Source: Saccharothrix sp. NRRL B-16348 (GTDB lineage Bacteria > Actinomycetota > Actinomycetes > Mycobacteriales > Pseudonocardiaceae). From it: a stretch of 64,000 bases of DNA. The translations under genes and the position numbers were made by a program. The DNA is taken from contig NZ_LGED01000001.1 in the NCBI RefSeq assembly GCF_001280085.1, positions 62,001 to 126,000 on the forward strand. The letters run 5' to 3'. Of the stretch, positions 51,934 through 61,184 are shown one piece after another. Below the pieces are notes generated by a model, which saw only the letters and a program-made list of their open reading frames with translations, did no database searches and was not told where the DNA came from. Position 1 is the first letter of the stretch. Every line of letters begins with the position of its first letter.

Positions 51934-52701
51934 TCAGACCTCCTGCACCAGCTCCCACACGCACCCGGCGAGCCGGGCGTTGTCGATCGGGGTGATCGTG
52001 CTCCAGTTGCGACCGTCCGAACTGGGCCGGACCTGGTGCAGGTAACGGCCGGACGGCGTGTCGTGCCAGGCGACGACGCGCCCCGCGCGCACGGGCGGGC
52101 CGCCGGGCCGGGCGCGTTCGACGCCGAACTGGCCGCGAGTGCTCATCCCGTCGCACATGCCGGCCAGCTCCTGCGCCTCGTGCAGCGGCAACCCGTGCCG
52201 CTCCAACGCCAGCACCAGCTTCTCCGCGTCCAGCCCGGCCTCTTCGGACGCCGCGCGCAGCACGTCGTTCGGCAGGCTGATCGACCGGCCGTACCCGGCG
52301 GGCATGTCGCCGGCGACGGACACCGCCGCCTCGGCCAGCGCGCTGCCCCGTGACTCGATCAGCCACACCTCGTCGCCGTCGACCACGGCGAGGATGCCCT
52401 CGTCACCGGCCGCCGCCGCAAGACCCTTGATCTTGCGGCGGTCGACCCAGATCCAGAGGTCGATCGACACCTGCGGGTTGGCCAGCAGCGCGAACGCGTC
52501 GGCCAGCTCGGGCGTCAACCGCCGGTTGGCCGCGAGGCCGCGTTCGGCGAGCGAGCCCCAGGCCTGCTCGACGAACACGGCGCGCTCGGTGTGCGTGATG
52601 CCCGGGCTCGGCACGTCCAACGCGACGTTGCGCCGGGCAAGTCGCTCACCCTCCCACGCCACGTCGAACTCCAGCGTGGACAGGACAACCGTGCCGCTCA
52701 C
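51934..52701 (-). CDS. ESX secretion-associated protein EspG (module 2)
   Basis: This is an EspG-family protein of 255 residues: LSTLEFDVAWEGERLARRNVALDV, EQAWGSLAERGLAA, EGILAVVDGDEVWLIE, LHEAQELAGMCDGMSTRGQFGVERA, VVAWHDTPSGRYLHQVRPSSDGRNWSTITPIDNARLAGCVWELVQ. The GxYLxQ...WSTxxPxDxxRLA end is shared with module 1 EspG. GTG start, one base after the PPE-like stop, implying coupled synthesis of putative substrate and chaperone. Confidence 0.87.
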   Translation of the reverse strand: MSGTVVLSTLEFDVAWEGERLARRNVALDVPSPGITHTERAVFVEQAWGSLAERGLAANRRLTPELADAFALLANPQVSIDLWIWVDRRKIKGLAAAAGDEGILAVVDGDEVWLIESRGSALAEAAVSVAGDMPAGYGRSISLPNDVLRAASEEAGLDAEKLVLALERHGLPLHEAQELAGMCDGMSTRGQFGVERARPGGPPVRAGRVVAWHDTPSGRYLHQVRPSSDGRNWSTITPIDNARLAGCVWELVQEV

Positions 52702-52702
52702 T

Positions 52703-53983
52703 TCACTTCTTCTCGGACTCGTCGCCGATGACCGACTGCACGACCATGCGCTCGTCGCCGAACACGTCGTCGGAGTCGACGCCGTACTTGCGGACGTGCT
52801 CCGCGTCCTCCTCGCCCGGCCCGCCCTTGGCGCTGGCCGCCGGCTGCAACATCGAGGAACCGGCACCCGCCTTGCCCGCCGCCGCACCGGCCGCGCCCCG
52901 ACCGGGCACGCGCTCGTCGGGGTCGATGGCGCCGATCGTCGCGGAGATGCCGGACTTCCCGGTCAGCGTGGCGGGCATCCCCGGCACACCACCCTTGCCC
53001 GCGCCGCCGGTCGTCCCACCACCGGTGCCCTTGCCACCAGCGGGCCCTTCGGGAACCTTGCCGCCGCCGGGCATCGCCGGCGCGGTGTTGCGCACGACCC
53101 GCGCACCACGCGCCTGCGTCGCCGCGAGCCCCAACCCGAGCCCAGCCGTCAGACCGAGGCCCAACCCCAACGGGAAGTTCGACCCACCGACCTTGCCCAA
53201 CGCCGCCGGCGGCAGCACCGTCTGACCGCCGGGCGCGGTCGGCAACAGCCCCGTGGAGCCACCGGGCATCCCGGGCACCTGCGGCGGCACACCGACCGAG
53301 CCACCGGGCACACCGCCCGGCACACCACCGGGGAAACCGCCGGACACACCACCGGGAATGCCGGAGGCGGGCACACCGAGCTGCCCCACCTGCGCGACCG
53401 GCGTGCTGACGCTGGACGCCGTCGTCACCTCGAACTGCGGCGGCTTGTTCATGCCCTGGTACTGGTTCAGCGCGTCCCGACTGGCATCGGTGTACTGGTC
53501 GAGCCCACGGATCGCCTGCTCCCGCGCCGCCTGGGTCTGCTTGACCTCTTTGGCGTGATCGGTCTCGTACCCGAAGAACCCACCGACCTTGTCGCCGAAG
53601 TTGGTCTCCGTGTCACCGCGCAACTGCGTCGGCTCGGGCATCCCGTTCCGGGTGTGGCTGTAGTTCGCGCCCTGCACCGCGGTGGCCTGGGAGTTCTGCT
53701 GGGCGGCGTCGGTGCCCGAAGTCGCCACGTCGGCCGACACGGTGACTGCCTCACCCGCGTTGTCGCCCGCCGCGCCCTGCCAGTCGATGCCGAGCTTCCG
53801 CAGCTCTCCACGCAGTGTCTCGTCGGTCTCGTTCAGCGTCTTCGCGAGCTGTCGCAACGCGTGGGACGCGTTGCTGAACTTCTGCGCGGCGTCGCCCGAC
53901 TGGAACTGCTGGACGAGCGCGGCCAGCGCCGGGTTGTCATAGCCCTGGAAGCGGAAATCCTTGATCTCCCTGAAGCCGGTCAC
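52703..53983 (-). CDS. PPE-like T7SS protein with Gly/Pro-rich linker and conserved C-terminal tail (module 2)
   Basis: This is a protein of 426 residues. The N-terminal helical domain includes FRFQGYDNPALAALVQQF, LRGELRKLGIDWQGAAGDN (W-x-G) and YSHTRNGMPEPTQLRGDTETNFGDKVGGFFG; the MPEP and GDK spots also occur in module 1 (MPEPVPV...GDKIIGG). The linker has PGG-type repeats (PGGVPGGVPGGSVG). The tail EEDAEHVRKYGVDSDDVFGDERMVVQSVIGDESEKK matches the module 1 tail. The GTG follows GAGGGGGAG. Its partner is likely the WXG-like protein at 54582. Confidence 0.8.
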   Translation of the reverse strand: MTGFREIKDFRFQGYDNPALAALVQQFQSGDAAQKFSNASHALRQLAKTLNETDETLRGELRKLGIDWQGAAGDNAGEAVTVSADVATSGTDAAQQNSQATAVQGANYSHTRNGMPEPTQLRGDTETNFGDKVGGFFGYETDHAKEVKQTQAAREQAIRGLDQYTDASRDALNQYQGMNKPPQFEVTTASSVSTPVAQVGQLGVPASGIPGGVSGGFPGGVPGGVPGGSVGVPPQVPGMPGGSTGLLPTAPGGQTVLPPAALGKVGGSNFPLGLGLGLTAGLGLGLAATQARGARVVRNTAPAMPGGGKVPEGPAGGKGTGGGTTGGAGKGGVPGMPATLTGKSGISATIGAIDPDERVPGRGAAGAAAGKAGAGSSMLQPAASAKGGPGEEDAEHVRKYGVDSDDVFGDERMVVQSVIGDESEKK

Positions 53984-53992
53984 AACTCCCCC

Positions 53993-54595
53993 TCACTTCA
54001 GCGTTTGCAAGGTCGCGAGCACCGACTCGGCACCCTTGGCGGCGTTCTGGCACATCTGGTCTTGCGTGAAGCCCTCACCGATCGGCAGGAACTGCACGAT
54101 CACCTGCTCCTTGTCGGCCACGTCGACCGCGTAGGAGCAGTAACCCTCGGAAGTCCCGCTGAGCTTGTACTGGTAGGCGGCGAACCCGGCGACGGTCTTG
54201 GCGTCGACATCGAGGTTGCTGCCACCTTCCCAGTACTCGATCCCCTCGCCGACGACGAGAGAGACGTTGTAGCTGAAAAGAGTCGCGCCGTTCGCCCGGA
54301 AACGGCAAGTCGGTGCCGGCTCGCCGTTGTTCAGCACGTCGAGTTCGCGATCCCGCGCCTCGTCGATCTTGAGTTCGCCCTGTTGCGCGGTCGTGAGCGT
54401 CGAGCAGGGCTGGACCCCGTCCAGCTTGATCTCTTTCGGCCGCGAGGGCTTGGACTCCGTCGGCTCGGCGGACTCGCTCGTCGCGCGGGCCTCCGACGTG
54501 GCGGGCCGGGGATCTCCTCCGGTTTCACCGGGTGAGCACCCGGCGACCACCGCGATCACGACGCCGGCGAGCACCGCCGCACTAGTGAGACGCAC
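53993..54595 (-). CDS. DUF3558 family lipoprotein (module 2)
   Basis: This lipoprotein of 200 residues has signal MRLTSAAVLAGVVIAVVAGCSPG (lipobox VVAGC) and a Ser/Thr/Glu linker. A DUF3558 domain follows with IKLDGVQPCSTLTTAQQGELKI, APTCRFRANGATLFSYNVSLVVGEG, AAYQYKLSGTSEGYCSYAVDVADKEQVIVQF and MCQNAAKGAESVLATL. Four conserved cysteines match the module 1 paralogue. GTG start; overlaps the upstream WXG-like gene by 14 bases and precedes the PPE-like gene by 9 bases. Confidence 0.88.
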   Translation of the reverse strand: MRLTSAAVLAGVVIAVVAGCSPGETGGDPRPATSEARATSESAEPTESKPSRPKEIKLDGVQPCSTLTTAQQGELKIDEARDRELDVLNNGEPAPTCRFRANGATLFSYNVSLVVGEGIEYWEGGSNLDVDAKTVAGFAAYQYKLSGTSEGYCSYAVDVADKEQVIVQFLPIGEGFTQDQMCQNAAKGAESVLATLQTLK

Positions 54596-55034
54596 CAGCG
54601 GCCCCCAGAGCGGCAGTCACTTCGTCTTCGGTGAATTCGTACTGGCGGGCCGCACCGCGCAACTGGTTGACCAAACCGCTGAGGCTGGCGATGTACTGCT
54701 CGACGCGCGCCGAGTAGGAGTCGGCACCGTCGACCAACCGGGAGTTCCAGGCGTCGGCGATGTCGGCGTTCACCTCATCGGCGTCGTTCAGCCGCACGGT
54801 CAGGTGGGCGAGCGCCTGTTCCAAGGCATCGCGGAGCACGACGATCTGATCGTTGATCAATTTCCCGGCTTGGAGGACGGTGTCCTTCTCCACCTTGAAC
54901 TGCTGGCCGGAACCCGGGACGGCAGCCATCCGGTCGGTCAACTGCTTCTCGGCCATGAACATGTCGCCGACCGCCTTGCCGACGGCTCCCCCCGCGGCGG
55001 CGACGGCTCCTAGTAGGCCGGTCTCCTGTTCCAC
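54582..55034 (-). CDS. WXG-like T7SS protein (module 2)
   Basis: This is a helical protein of 150 residues: FKVEKDTVLQAGKLINDQIVVLRDALEQALAHLTVRLNDADEVNADIADAWNSRLVDGADSYSARVEQYIASLSGLVNQLRGAARQYEFTEDEV. Two long amphipathic helices flank AWNSRL, a degenerate W-x-x turn, and the end Y-x(3)-E-D-E-V resembles the YxxxD/E secretion signal (QYEFTEDE). First gene of the module 2 operon, preceded by a 234-base divergent region. Confidence 0.75.
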   Translation of the reverse strand: MEQETGLLGAVAAAGGAVGKAVGDMFMAEKQLTDRMAAVPGSGQQFKVEKDTVLQAGKLINDQIVVLRDALEQALAHLTVRLNDADEVNADIADAWNSRLVDGADSYSARVEQYIASLSGLVNQLRGAARQYEFTEDEVTAALGAAGASH

Positions 55035-55268
55035 GACGTCCTACCCCCGTACGGTCGGTAACGGATTGAACCCGGTTCGAGGCTACCAACGACCACGTGA
55101 GCCGGGTCTGAGGTTGGACGAAGAAACCTCCGCGCCGGTTCCACCAGGCCGGCGTTCGGTGACCCTGTGGCCAAAGACCTGCGCGGCGCGCGAGGTGTTG
55201 GCCATGATCGGGAGCGCTCGTGGACGCGGTACGCCGCGTTCCGCCTGCCGGGGTCACAGGGGGTCGGG

Positions 55269-56549
55269 ATGAACGCGCCGCAGTACTACCAGCCGTACGG
55301 CCATCCGCCGGGGCCGCCGCCGAGGAAGAGGAGAACCACCGGCAAGGTCGTGGTCGCGCTGGTCGCGGTCGTCGTGCTGGTCGCGGCGGGGATCACAGTT
55401 GCGCTCGCGCTCCGGTCCTCCGACGAGACGCCCATCGTGGCGCGGTCCTCCGCGCCGATGGCGGACGCGGGGCCGCCGGCACGGGACGTGCTCGTCCAGC
55501 GCATCGAGGACGGCCCCGCGACGTACGGGGCGTCGCCGGTCTTCGACGCGTGCGCCGTGCTACCGCGGGCCGCGCTGGCCGACGTCGGCTTCCCGGAGGA
55601 CGTCACCGACTACCGCGAGTCGGCCTACCTGCCCGCCTCCGTCACACCCGACCGGGCGACGCTCCGGAAGGTGAGCGAGTTCGACCCGATCACCGAGTGC
55701 GGCTACTGGATCCGCGGCGCCGACCGCGACGACGCCTACGTCGTGCTCGAGATCGCCCAGTTGCCGTTCAACGCGCTGCGCGGTCGGGAGCTGGGCACGT
55801 CCCAGTCCTCCGGGTTGGCCGTCGCCACGCGCCGGTCCGACGATCAGTTCTTCGCCGAGATCGGCAACGGCGACTCGCGGTTCGCCGCGCACCTGGTCAT
55901 GGGTCGCGTCACGAGCGATGTCGACGGCGTGCCCGCCGAGGCGGTGTTCGGCAAGCTGGTCGACGCGGTGGCGGCCGGTCTGGCCGCAGGACCGACCGCC
56001 CGCGGTTCCTACGCCTTCACCGGCCCCTACGAGGATCTGCCGTTCGCGTGCGACGTGCTCGACGCGGAGGTGTTCACCGAGTTGACCGGCAAGCCGGACT
56101 CGGGTCGGGTCGAGGTCCGGGACACCTCGGCGCACGAGACCGACCGCGATTACCGGGGCATCGGCCGACTCCAGGCGGTGGAGCAGCGGTGCACGCGCAG
56201 CTCGACGGACCGGTTCGCCGCGGACGACAGCGGCGCCCGCACCCTCACCGCGTCATTCGAGACGTTCCGCGGCGAAGCGCAGGCCGCCTCCGCGCACGCC
56301 TTCCAGTGCGATCCGGAGAACCCGGCCGGCGCGGTGATCGGTGAGCCGGTGCCGCTGGACGAGGAGGTCGGCGACGCCAAGCCGTGCGTGCGGCCGATCG
56401 GATACCTGAACTACGTGTTCCTGATCGGCCGCACGTCGGTGCGGATCATGCCCGACGAGGGCTGGGCGGGCACCGACCCCGAGGACTTCGGGCGGGAGTT
56501 CACGCCTCTCGCCCGGAAGTTCGCCGACGTGGTGCGCGAGCGGTTCTAG
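55269..56549 (+). CDS. Membrane-anchored protein with two DUF3558-like segments
   Basis: This is a protein of 426 residues. Pro/Tyr-rich cytoplasmic N-terminus ([22 protein letters not shown]), one TM ([22 protein letters not shown], about 27-48), then an extracytoplasmic region with two related blocks: [18 protein letters not shown]...TECGYWI and [21 protein letters not shown]...EQRCTRSS, each recalling the DUF3558 pattern (Cys, L-L, then Cys). The ATG is preceded by GGGGTCGGG. Divergent from module 2; its stop overlaps purD by 4 bases. Possibly an envelope partner of the module; unproven. Confidence 0.72.
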   Translation: MNAPQYYQPYGHPPGPPPRKRRTTGKVVVALVAVVVLVAAGITVALALRSSDETPIVARSSAPMADAGPPARDVLVQRIEDGPATYGASPVFDACAVLPRAALADVGFPEDVTDYRESAYLPASVTPDRATLRKVSEFDPITECGYWIRGADRDDAYVVLEIAQLPFNALRGRELGTSQSSGLAVATRRSDDQFFAEIGNGDSRFAAHLVMGRVTSDVDGVPAEAVFGKLVDAVAAGLAAGPTARGSYAFTGPYEDLPFACDVLDAEVFTELTGKPDSGRVEVRDTSAHETDRDYRGIGRLQAVEQRCTRSSTDRFAADDSGARTLTASFETFRGEAQAASAHAFQCDPENPAGAVIGEPVPLDEEVGDAKPCVRPIGYLNYVFLIGRTSVRIMPDEGWAGTDPEDFGREFTPLARKFADVVRERF

Positions 56550-57802
56550 GGGACGGTGATCTCGCCGTTCGCCGCACGCAGCGCGATGTCCGTGCGGTGG
56601 TGGGAGCCGGTCAGGTGGACGCCCTCCACGCGGCGGTAGGCGTCGGTTCGGGCGGTGGTCAGGGTGTTGCCCGTGCCGACCACCGACAGGACGCGGCCGC
56701 CGATGGAGACGACGGCGCCGTCCTCGCGGCGGCGGGTGCCCGCGTGCAGGACGCCCTCCGCTTCGGAACCGCTGATCACGTCACCTGTGCGCGGGCGGCC
56801 GGGGTAGCCCTCGGCGGCGATCACGACGGTCACGGCGTAGCCCTCGGACCACTCCAGAGCCGGCGCGGATGCGAGGGCGCCGGTGGACGCGGCGTGGAAC
56901 AGGCCGGCCAGCGGGGTGCGGAGCAGTGCCAGGACGGCCTGGGTCTCCGGGTCGCCGAACCGGCAGTTGAACTCGATGACCTGCGGGCCGGTGGAGGTCA
57001 GGGCCAGGCCCGCGTACAGCAGGCCGGTGAACGGGGTGTCGCGGCGCGCCAGCTCGTCGACGACCGGCTGCACGCAGGTCGACACGATCGTGTCCACGAG
57101 GTCCGGCGGGGCCCAGGGCAGGGGCGAGTACGCGCCCATGCCGCCGGTGTTGGGGCCCGAGTCGCCGTCGCCGACGCGCTTGAAGTCCTGCGCGGGCAGC
57201 AGCGGCACCACGGTGGCGCCGTCGACCAGGCAGAACAGCGACACCTCGGGACCGTCGAGGAACGACTCCAGCAGCACCGGGTGGCCGTGGTCGAGCAAGG
57301 TCATGGCGTGGGCGCGGGCCACGGCGCGGTCCGCGGTGACGACCACGCCCTTGCCCGCGGCGAGGCCGTCGTCCTTCACGACCCACTGCGGGCCGAAGCG
57401 GTTGAGCGCCGAGTCGAGCCGGGCCGGGTTGTCGACGATCTCCGACACGGCGGTCGGCACGCCCGCGGCGGCCATGACGTCCTTCGCGAACGCCTTGGAG
57501 CCCTCGATCCGGGCCGCCGCGGCCGACGGACCGAAGCAGGGGATCCCGATGGCGCGCACGGCGTCCGCCGCACCCGCCACCAGGGGCTGCTCCGGCCCGA
57601 CCACGACGAGGTCGGCGTTCCACTCCTTGGCCAGGGCCGCGACGGCGCCGCCGTCGGTGACGTCGACCCCGTAGGTCTCGGCGACACCGGCGATGCCGGC
57701 GTTGCCGGGCGCACAGGCCAACGCGATCACCGAAGGATCCCGCGACAAAGCGAGGACAAGGGCATGTTCACGGGCGCCAGACCCGATGACCAGGACACGC
57801 AC
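56546..57802 (-). CDS. purD: Phosphoribosylamine-glycine ligase PurD
   Basis: This GAR synthetase of 418 residues is an ATP-grasp enzyme joining phosphoribosylamine and glycine. Motifs: [56 protein letters not shown] (ATP-grasp loop), [40 protein letters not shown], and [18 protein letters not shown] start. Convergent with the membrane protein by 4 bases. Confidence 0.96.
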   Translation of the reverse strand: MRVLVIGSGAREHALVLALSRDPSVIALACAPGNAGIAGVAETYGVDVTDGGAVAALAKEWNADLVVVGPEQPLVAGAADAVRAIGIPCFGPSAAAARIEGSKAFAKDVMAAAGVPTAVSEIVDNPARLDSALNRFGPQWVVKDDGLAAGKGVVVTADRAVARAHAMTLLDHGHPVLLESFLDGPEVSLFCLVDGATVVPLLPAQDFKRVGDGDSGPNTGGMGAYSPLPWAPPDLVDTIVSTCVQPVVDELARRDTPFTGLLYAGLALTSTGPQVIEFNCRFGDPETQAVLALLRTPLAGLFHAASTGALASAPALEWSEGYAVTVVIAAEGYPGRPRTGDVISGSEAEGVLHAGTRRREDGAVVSIGGRVLSVVGTGNTLTTARTDAYRRVEGVHLTGSHHRTDIALRAANGEITVP

Positions 57803-57830
57803 GGTGCGGAAGCCTAGATGACCCGCCCGG

Positions 57831-58823
57831 TCATCCGCCCAGTGCGTCCAGCGAGCCGGGGTGCAGCGGCACCGGGTCGGTCATGCCGGCCTTGTCCTTG
57901 GCGATGTCCTTGGCCGCCGGGTGCACGGCCTCCAACTCCGACTTCTTCTCGTAGATGAGCTTGGTCACGGCGCACGCGTCGCCCTCCGGGAAGTCCGAGC
58001 GCACGAGCAGCACGTTGGGCACGGCCACGGTCGGCACGTCCGCCGGCTGCCCGTAGGTCGCGGCCGGGATGACGCCCCGGTCGTACACCTCGTTGATCTT
58101 CTTCAGCGCGTCCAGCTGCGGCGTGATGTCGATGAACTTGACCTGGTCCTTCAACGACGTGGTGATGTCGGTGATCTGCGCGGTGGGCAGGCCGCCGGAC
58201 CAGACGAGGCCGTCGATGCTGCCGTCCTTCATCCCGTCCGCGGTCTTGGCCAGGTCGAGCCGCTGCGCCTGCACGTCGGTCTCCGGGTTCAGCCCGGCCG
58301 CCGTGAGCAGCCTCTGCGCGATCACCTCGGTGCCCGACTTCGGCGACCCGGTGGAGATCCGCTTGCCGCGCATGTCGGCCACCGAGTTGATCCCGGAGTC
58401 GGCCCTGACCAGCACCTGCGTGTAGTTCGGGTACAGCCTGGTGAGCGCCTGCACCTGCTGCGGCTTGCCGTCGAACGCGCCCTTGCCCGCGACCGCGTCC
58501 GCCGCCGTGTCGGCCAGCGAGAACGCCATGTCGTAGTCGCCCGCGACGAGCTGCTGGATGTTCTGCACCGACGCGCCGGTCTCGGCGGCGGTGGCCTTGA
58601 TCTTGGTGTTGTCGCTGATCAGCTTCGCCAGCCCGCCGCCGACGACGTAGTACACGCCGCCGGAGTTGCCGGTCGCGATGGTGATCCGCCCGTCCGCCGC
58701 CTCGCAGGCGGCTCCGCCCGAGTTGCCGCTCGCCGCGTCGGGGGTCTGCTTTCCGCCGCACCCGGCGGCGACCATGCCGACCGAGAGCACGCCCACGGCG
58801 ACCTTAAGCGTCCAGCTGCGCAT
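57831..58823 (-). CDS. TAXI-family TRAP transporter solute-binding lipoprotein
   Basis: This binding protein of 330 residues has signal [24 protein letters not shown] (lipobox VAAGC). The mature part begins [25 protein letters not shown], the TAXI-family signature, with later [27 protein letters not shown] text ([23 protein letters not shown]) and [20 protein letters not shown]. It would capture an organic acid. The gene overlaps the upstream permease gene by 20 bases. Confidence 0.92.
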   Translation of the reverse strand: MRSWTLKVAVGVLSVGMVAAGCGGKQTPDAASGNSGGAACEAADGRITIATGNSGGVYYVVGGGLAKLISDNTKIKATAAETGASVQNIQQLVAGDYDMAFSLADTAADAVAGKGAFDGKPQQVQALTRLYPNYTQVLVRADSGINSVADMRGKRISTGSPKSGTEVIAQRLLTAAGLNPETDVQAQRLDLAKTADGMKDGSIDGLVWSGGLPTAQITDITTSLKDQVKFIDITPQLDALKKINEVYDRGVIPAATYGQPADVPTVAVPNVLLVRSDFPEGDACAVTKLIYEKKSELEAVHPAAKDIAKDKAGMTDPVPLHPGSLDALGG

Positions 58824-60792
58824 GCTGTTCCTTCCTCCGTAGGACGACGTGCACCGCCACCGCGGCGAGCAGGAAGCCCAGGCCGACGGCGATGGTGACG
58901 GGTTGCAGGTAGAGCAGGGCGACGGCGGCGGGCGCGCACAGCACGCGTTCCGGCCACCGCGCACGACCGAACAGCCAACCGCCGGTGAGCACGGCCAGCG
59001 CCGCCACGCCCAGCGCGGAGACGGCGAACACCCACACGCCGTCGAGGAACGACGTGCGCAGCAGCAGCCCGGCGCCGTTGTCGGTCAGCACGAACGCTAG
59101 CGGCACGAGGAACGCGGGCAGCGTGTACTTCCACGTCCGCCACATCGTCTTCATCACGTCGCCGCCGGTGATCGCGGCGGCGGCCACGGCGGCGAGCGCC
59201 GTCGGCGGCGTCACCTCGGACAGCACCGCGTAGTAGAAGATGAACATGGCCGCTTCCTCGCGCGCCACGCCCAGCTCGATCAGCGCGGGCCCGATGACGA
59301 CCCACGAGATGATGAACGACGCCGTCACCGGCACGGCCAGGCCGAGCAGGCTCACCGCGACCGCCGCCAGCACCACCGTGACGAACAGCACCACGGTCGG
59401 GTTGGACGAGATCGCGCCGGCCACGTCGACCAGCGCCGACGCCAGCTCCTGGCCGAGCCCGGTCTTGGTGATGGTGGACGTGATCACGCCGGCCGCCGCG
59501 CACACCGCGATCACCGGCAACGCCGACCGCACGCCGAGCGACAGCGAGTCCGCCATCGCCCGCAGCCACGCCCGCACGTTCCCACGCTTGGCCACCAGCG
59601 CGAACAGCGCCGCGACGCCGGTCGCGTAGACGACGGCGGAGAACACCGGGATGTCCAGGGCGAGGAACACCACGATCACGCCGAGCGACAGGAAGTGGTA
59701 CCCGCCCTGCTTGAGCAGCGCCCACGGGCTCGGCGAGTCGATCTCCACCGGTTTCGCGCCGAACTTGCGGGCGTCGATCTCCACGGCCAGCGCGATGCCC
59801 AGGTAGTACAGCAGGGTCGGCAGGATCGCCCAGATCAGCACCTGCAGGTAGGACGTCTCCAGGTACTCGGCGATGATGAACGCGGCCGCGCCGAGCGTCG
59901 GCGGCGACAGGATCGCGCCGATGCCGGAGGCGGCGAGCAGCCCGCCCGCGTTCTCCTTCGGGTAGCCGGCCTTCTTCAGCATCGGCCAGGTCACCGCGCC
60001 CAGCGACACGGTGGTCGCGGTGCCCGACCCGGACACGGTGCCGAGCAGGAACCCGGCGGTGGCGGCGGTGCGGCCCGGCGCGGTGCGGGACTTGCGGAAC
60101 GCGGAGAAGCTGATGTCCACGAAGAACGTGCCCGCGCCGGACGCGTTGAGCACCGACCCGTAGATCGTGAACAGCACGATGTACGTCGCGGCGACGTCGA
60201 GCGGCGTCCCGTAGAACCCGGTCGCGTCGTTGTAGAAGCCGTTGATGATCTGCGAGAAGTCGACGCCGGCGTGCGAGATCGCCCAGGACGGCGGCAGGAA
60301 CCCGCCGTAGTAGGCGAACGCGATGAACCCGACGCAGACGATCGGCAGCACCCAACCGGTGGTCCGCCGGCAGGCCTCCAGGATCAGCACCAGCAGCAGC
60401 GACCCGGCGACGATGTCGAGCGTGGTCAGCTGCCCCTGGCGGTCGAGGAACGCGTCGAACCCGCCGAACAGCGGGTAGGCGCCCACCACGAACGCGCACA
60501 GCGCCGCCACCCAGTCCACGACACCCGGGTCGTCGGCCCCGCCGCGCCTGCCGCGCGGCCGGTAGCAGAGGAAGACCAGCGGCAGCGTAACCGCCAGGAA
60601 GATCACCAGGTAGTACTGGCCGCCCTTGCTGAACGGCCAGAACACCTGTTTGAGCACGAGCAGCGCGATGGCGAGACCCGCCACCCACACGCCCAGCTCC
60701 CACCGTCGGGACAAGGCGCGCGACGGGCGCTCCTCGTCGTACTCGGCGAGCAGTTCGTCGACTTCGACCTGCGGCTTGGTCGGCACGCGCAC
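58804..60792 (-). CDS. TRAP transporter permease, fused small and large subunits (DctQM-like)
   Basis: This is a membrane protein of 662 residues that combines the 4-helix and 12-helix TRAP permease parts, as usual for TAXI systems. Characteristic text includes FVDISFSAFRKSRTAPGRTAATAGFLLGTVSGSGTATTVSLGAVTWPMLKKAGYPKENAGGLLAASGIGAILSPPTLGAAAFIIAEYL and SEVTPPTALAAVAAAAITGG. The N-terminus is cytoplasmic and acidic (VDELLAEYDEERPSR). GTG start at 60792, with another GTG two codons downstream. First gene of a two-gene operon with the TAXI binding protein; uptake uses an ion gradient. Confidence 0.93.
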   Translation of the reverse strand: MRVPTKPQVEVDELLAEYDEERPSRALSRRWELGVWVAGLAIALLVLKQVFWPFSKGGQYYLVIFLAVTLPLVFLCYRPRGRRGGADDPGVVDWVAALCAFVVGAYPLFGGFDAFLDRQGQLTTLDIVAGSLLLVLILEACRRTTGWVLPIVCVGFIAFAYYGGFLPPSWAISHAGVDFSQIINGFYNDATGFYGTPLDVAATYIVLFTIYGSVLNASGAGTFFVDISFSAFRKSRTAPGRTAATAGFLLGTVSGSGTATTVSLGAVTWPMLKKAGYPKENAGGLLAASGIGAILSPPTLGAAAFIIAEYLETSYLQVLIWAILPTLLYYLGIALAVEIDARKFGAKPVEIDSPSPWALLKQGGYHFLSLGVIVVFLALDIPVFSAVVYATGVAALFALVAKRGNVRAWLRAMADSLSLGVRSALPVIAVCAAAGVITSTITKTGLGQELASALVDVAGAISSNPTVVLFVTVVLAAVAVSLLGLAVPVTASFIISWVVIGPALIELGVAREEAAMFIFYYAVLSEVTPPTALAAVAAAAITGGDVMKTMWRTWKYTLPAFLVPLAFVLTDNGAGLLLRTSFLDGVWVFAVSALGVAALAVLTGGWLFGRARWPERVLCAPAAVALLYLQPVTIAVGLGFLLAAVAVHVVLRRKEQHAQLDA

Positions 60793-60895
60793 CCCTTCGT
60801 GTCGCGCTGGATGAAGCGCTCACGAAGCTACTTGTGTCGCCGGTCACAGCCATAGAGCGACCGTCTAAAGGGACTGTAAAGACGACCCGCGGGGA

Positions 60896-61165
60896 TCACA
60901 CGATCCGGGCGTCGACGTAGCACCACCGCCAGTCCTCGTCCGGCTCGAACGACCGCATCACGGGGTGCTCGGAGGCGTTGAAGTGGGCGGTGGCGTGCCG
61001 GCGCGGGCTCGAGTCGCAGCACGCGACGTGCCCGCACGACAGGCAGATCCGCAGGTGGGCCCAGTTGCGCTCGCCGACGGCCAGGCAGTCGGCGCAGCCC
61101 TCGGGGTTGTCCGGGACGACCGATTCCGGGAGCTCTGAGACGTGAGGACAGGTCATACCGGTCAT
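60896..61165 (-). CDS. UBP-type zinc finger protein
   Basis: This is a small protein of 89 residues with a ZnF-UBP-like pattern: CPHVSELPESVVPDNPEGCADCLAVGERNWAHLRICLSCGHVACCDSSPRRHATAHFNASEHPVMRSFEPDEDWRWCYVDARI. Cys and His positions (C-x2-H near the start, C-x2-C, C-x2-C-x5-C, H-x3-H, H) fit zinc binding. Such stand-alone fingers often neighbour sodium/proton antiporters in actinobacteria; here one is divergent only 19 bases away. ATG at 61165 or 61156. Confidence 0.88.
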   Translation of the reverse strand: MTGMTCPHVSELPESVVPDNPEGCADCLAVGERNWAHLRICLSCGHVACCDSSPRRHATAHFNASEHPVMRSFEPDEDWRWCYVDARIV

Positions 61166-61184
61166 CATCACGCAAGATTGCGCC

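Noticed and set aside
55066..55080. Palindrome TTGAACCCGGTTCGA as a second LexA box
   Set aside because: The half-sites are spaced by 3 bases instead of 4 and one outer position fails, so it does not fit the SOS consensus. It may still be a regulator site.
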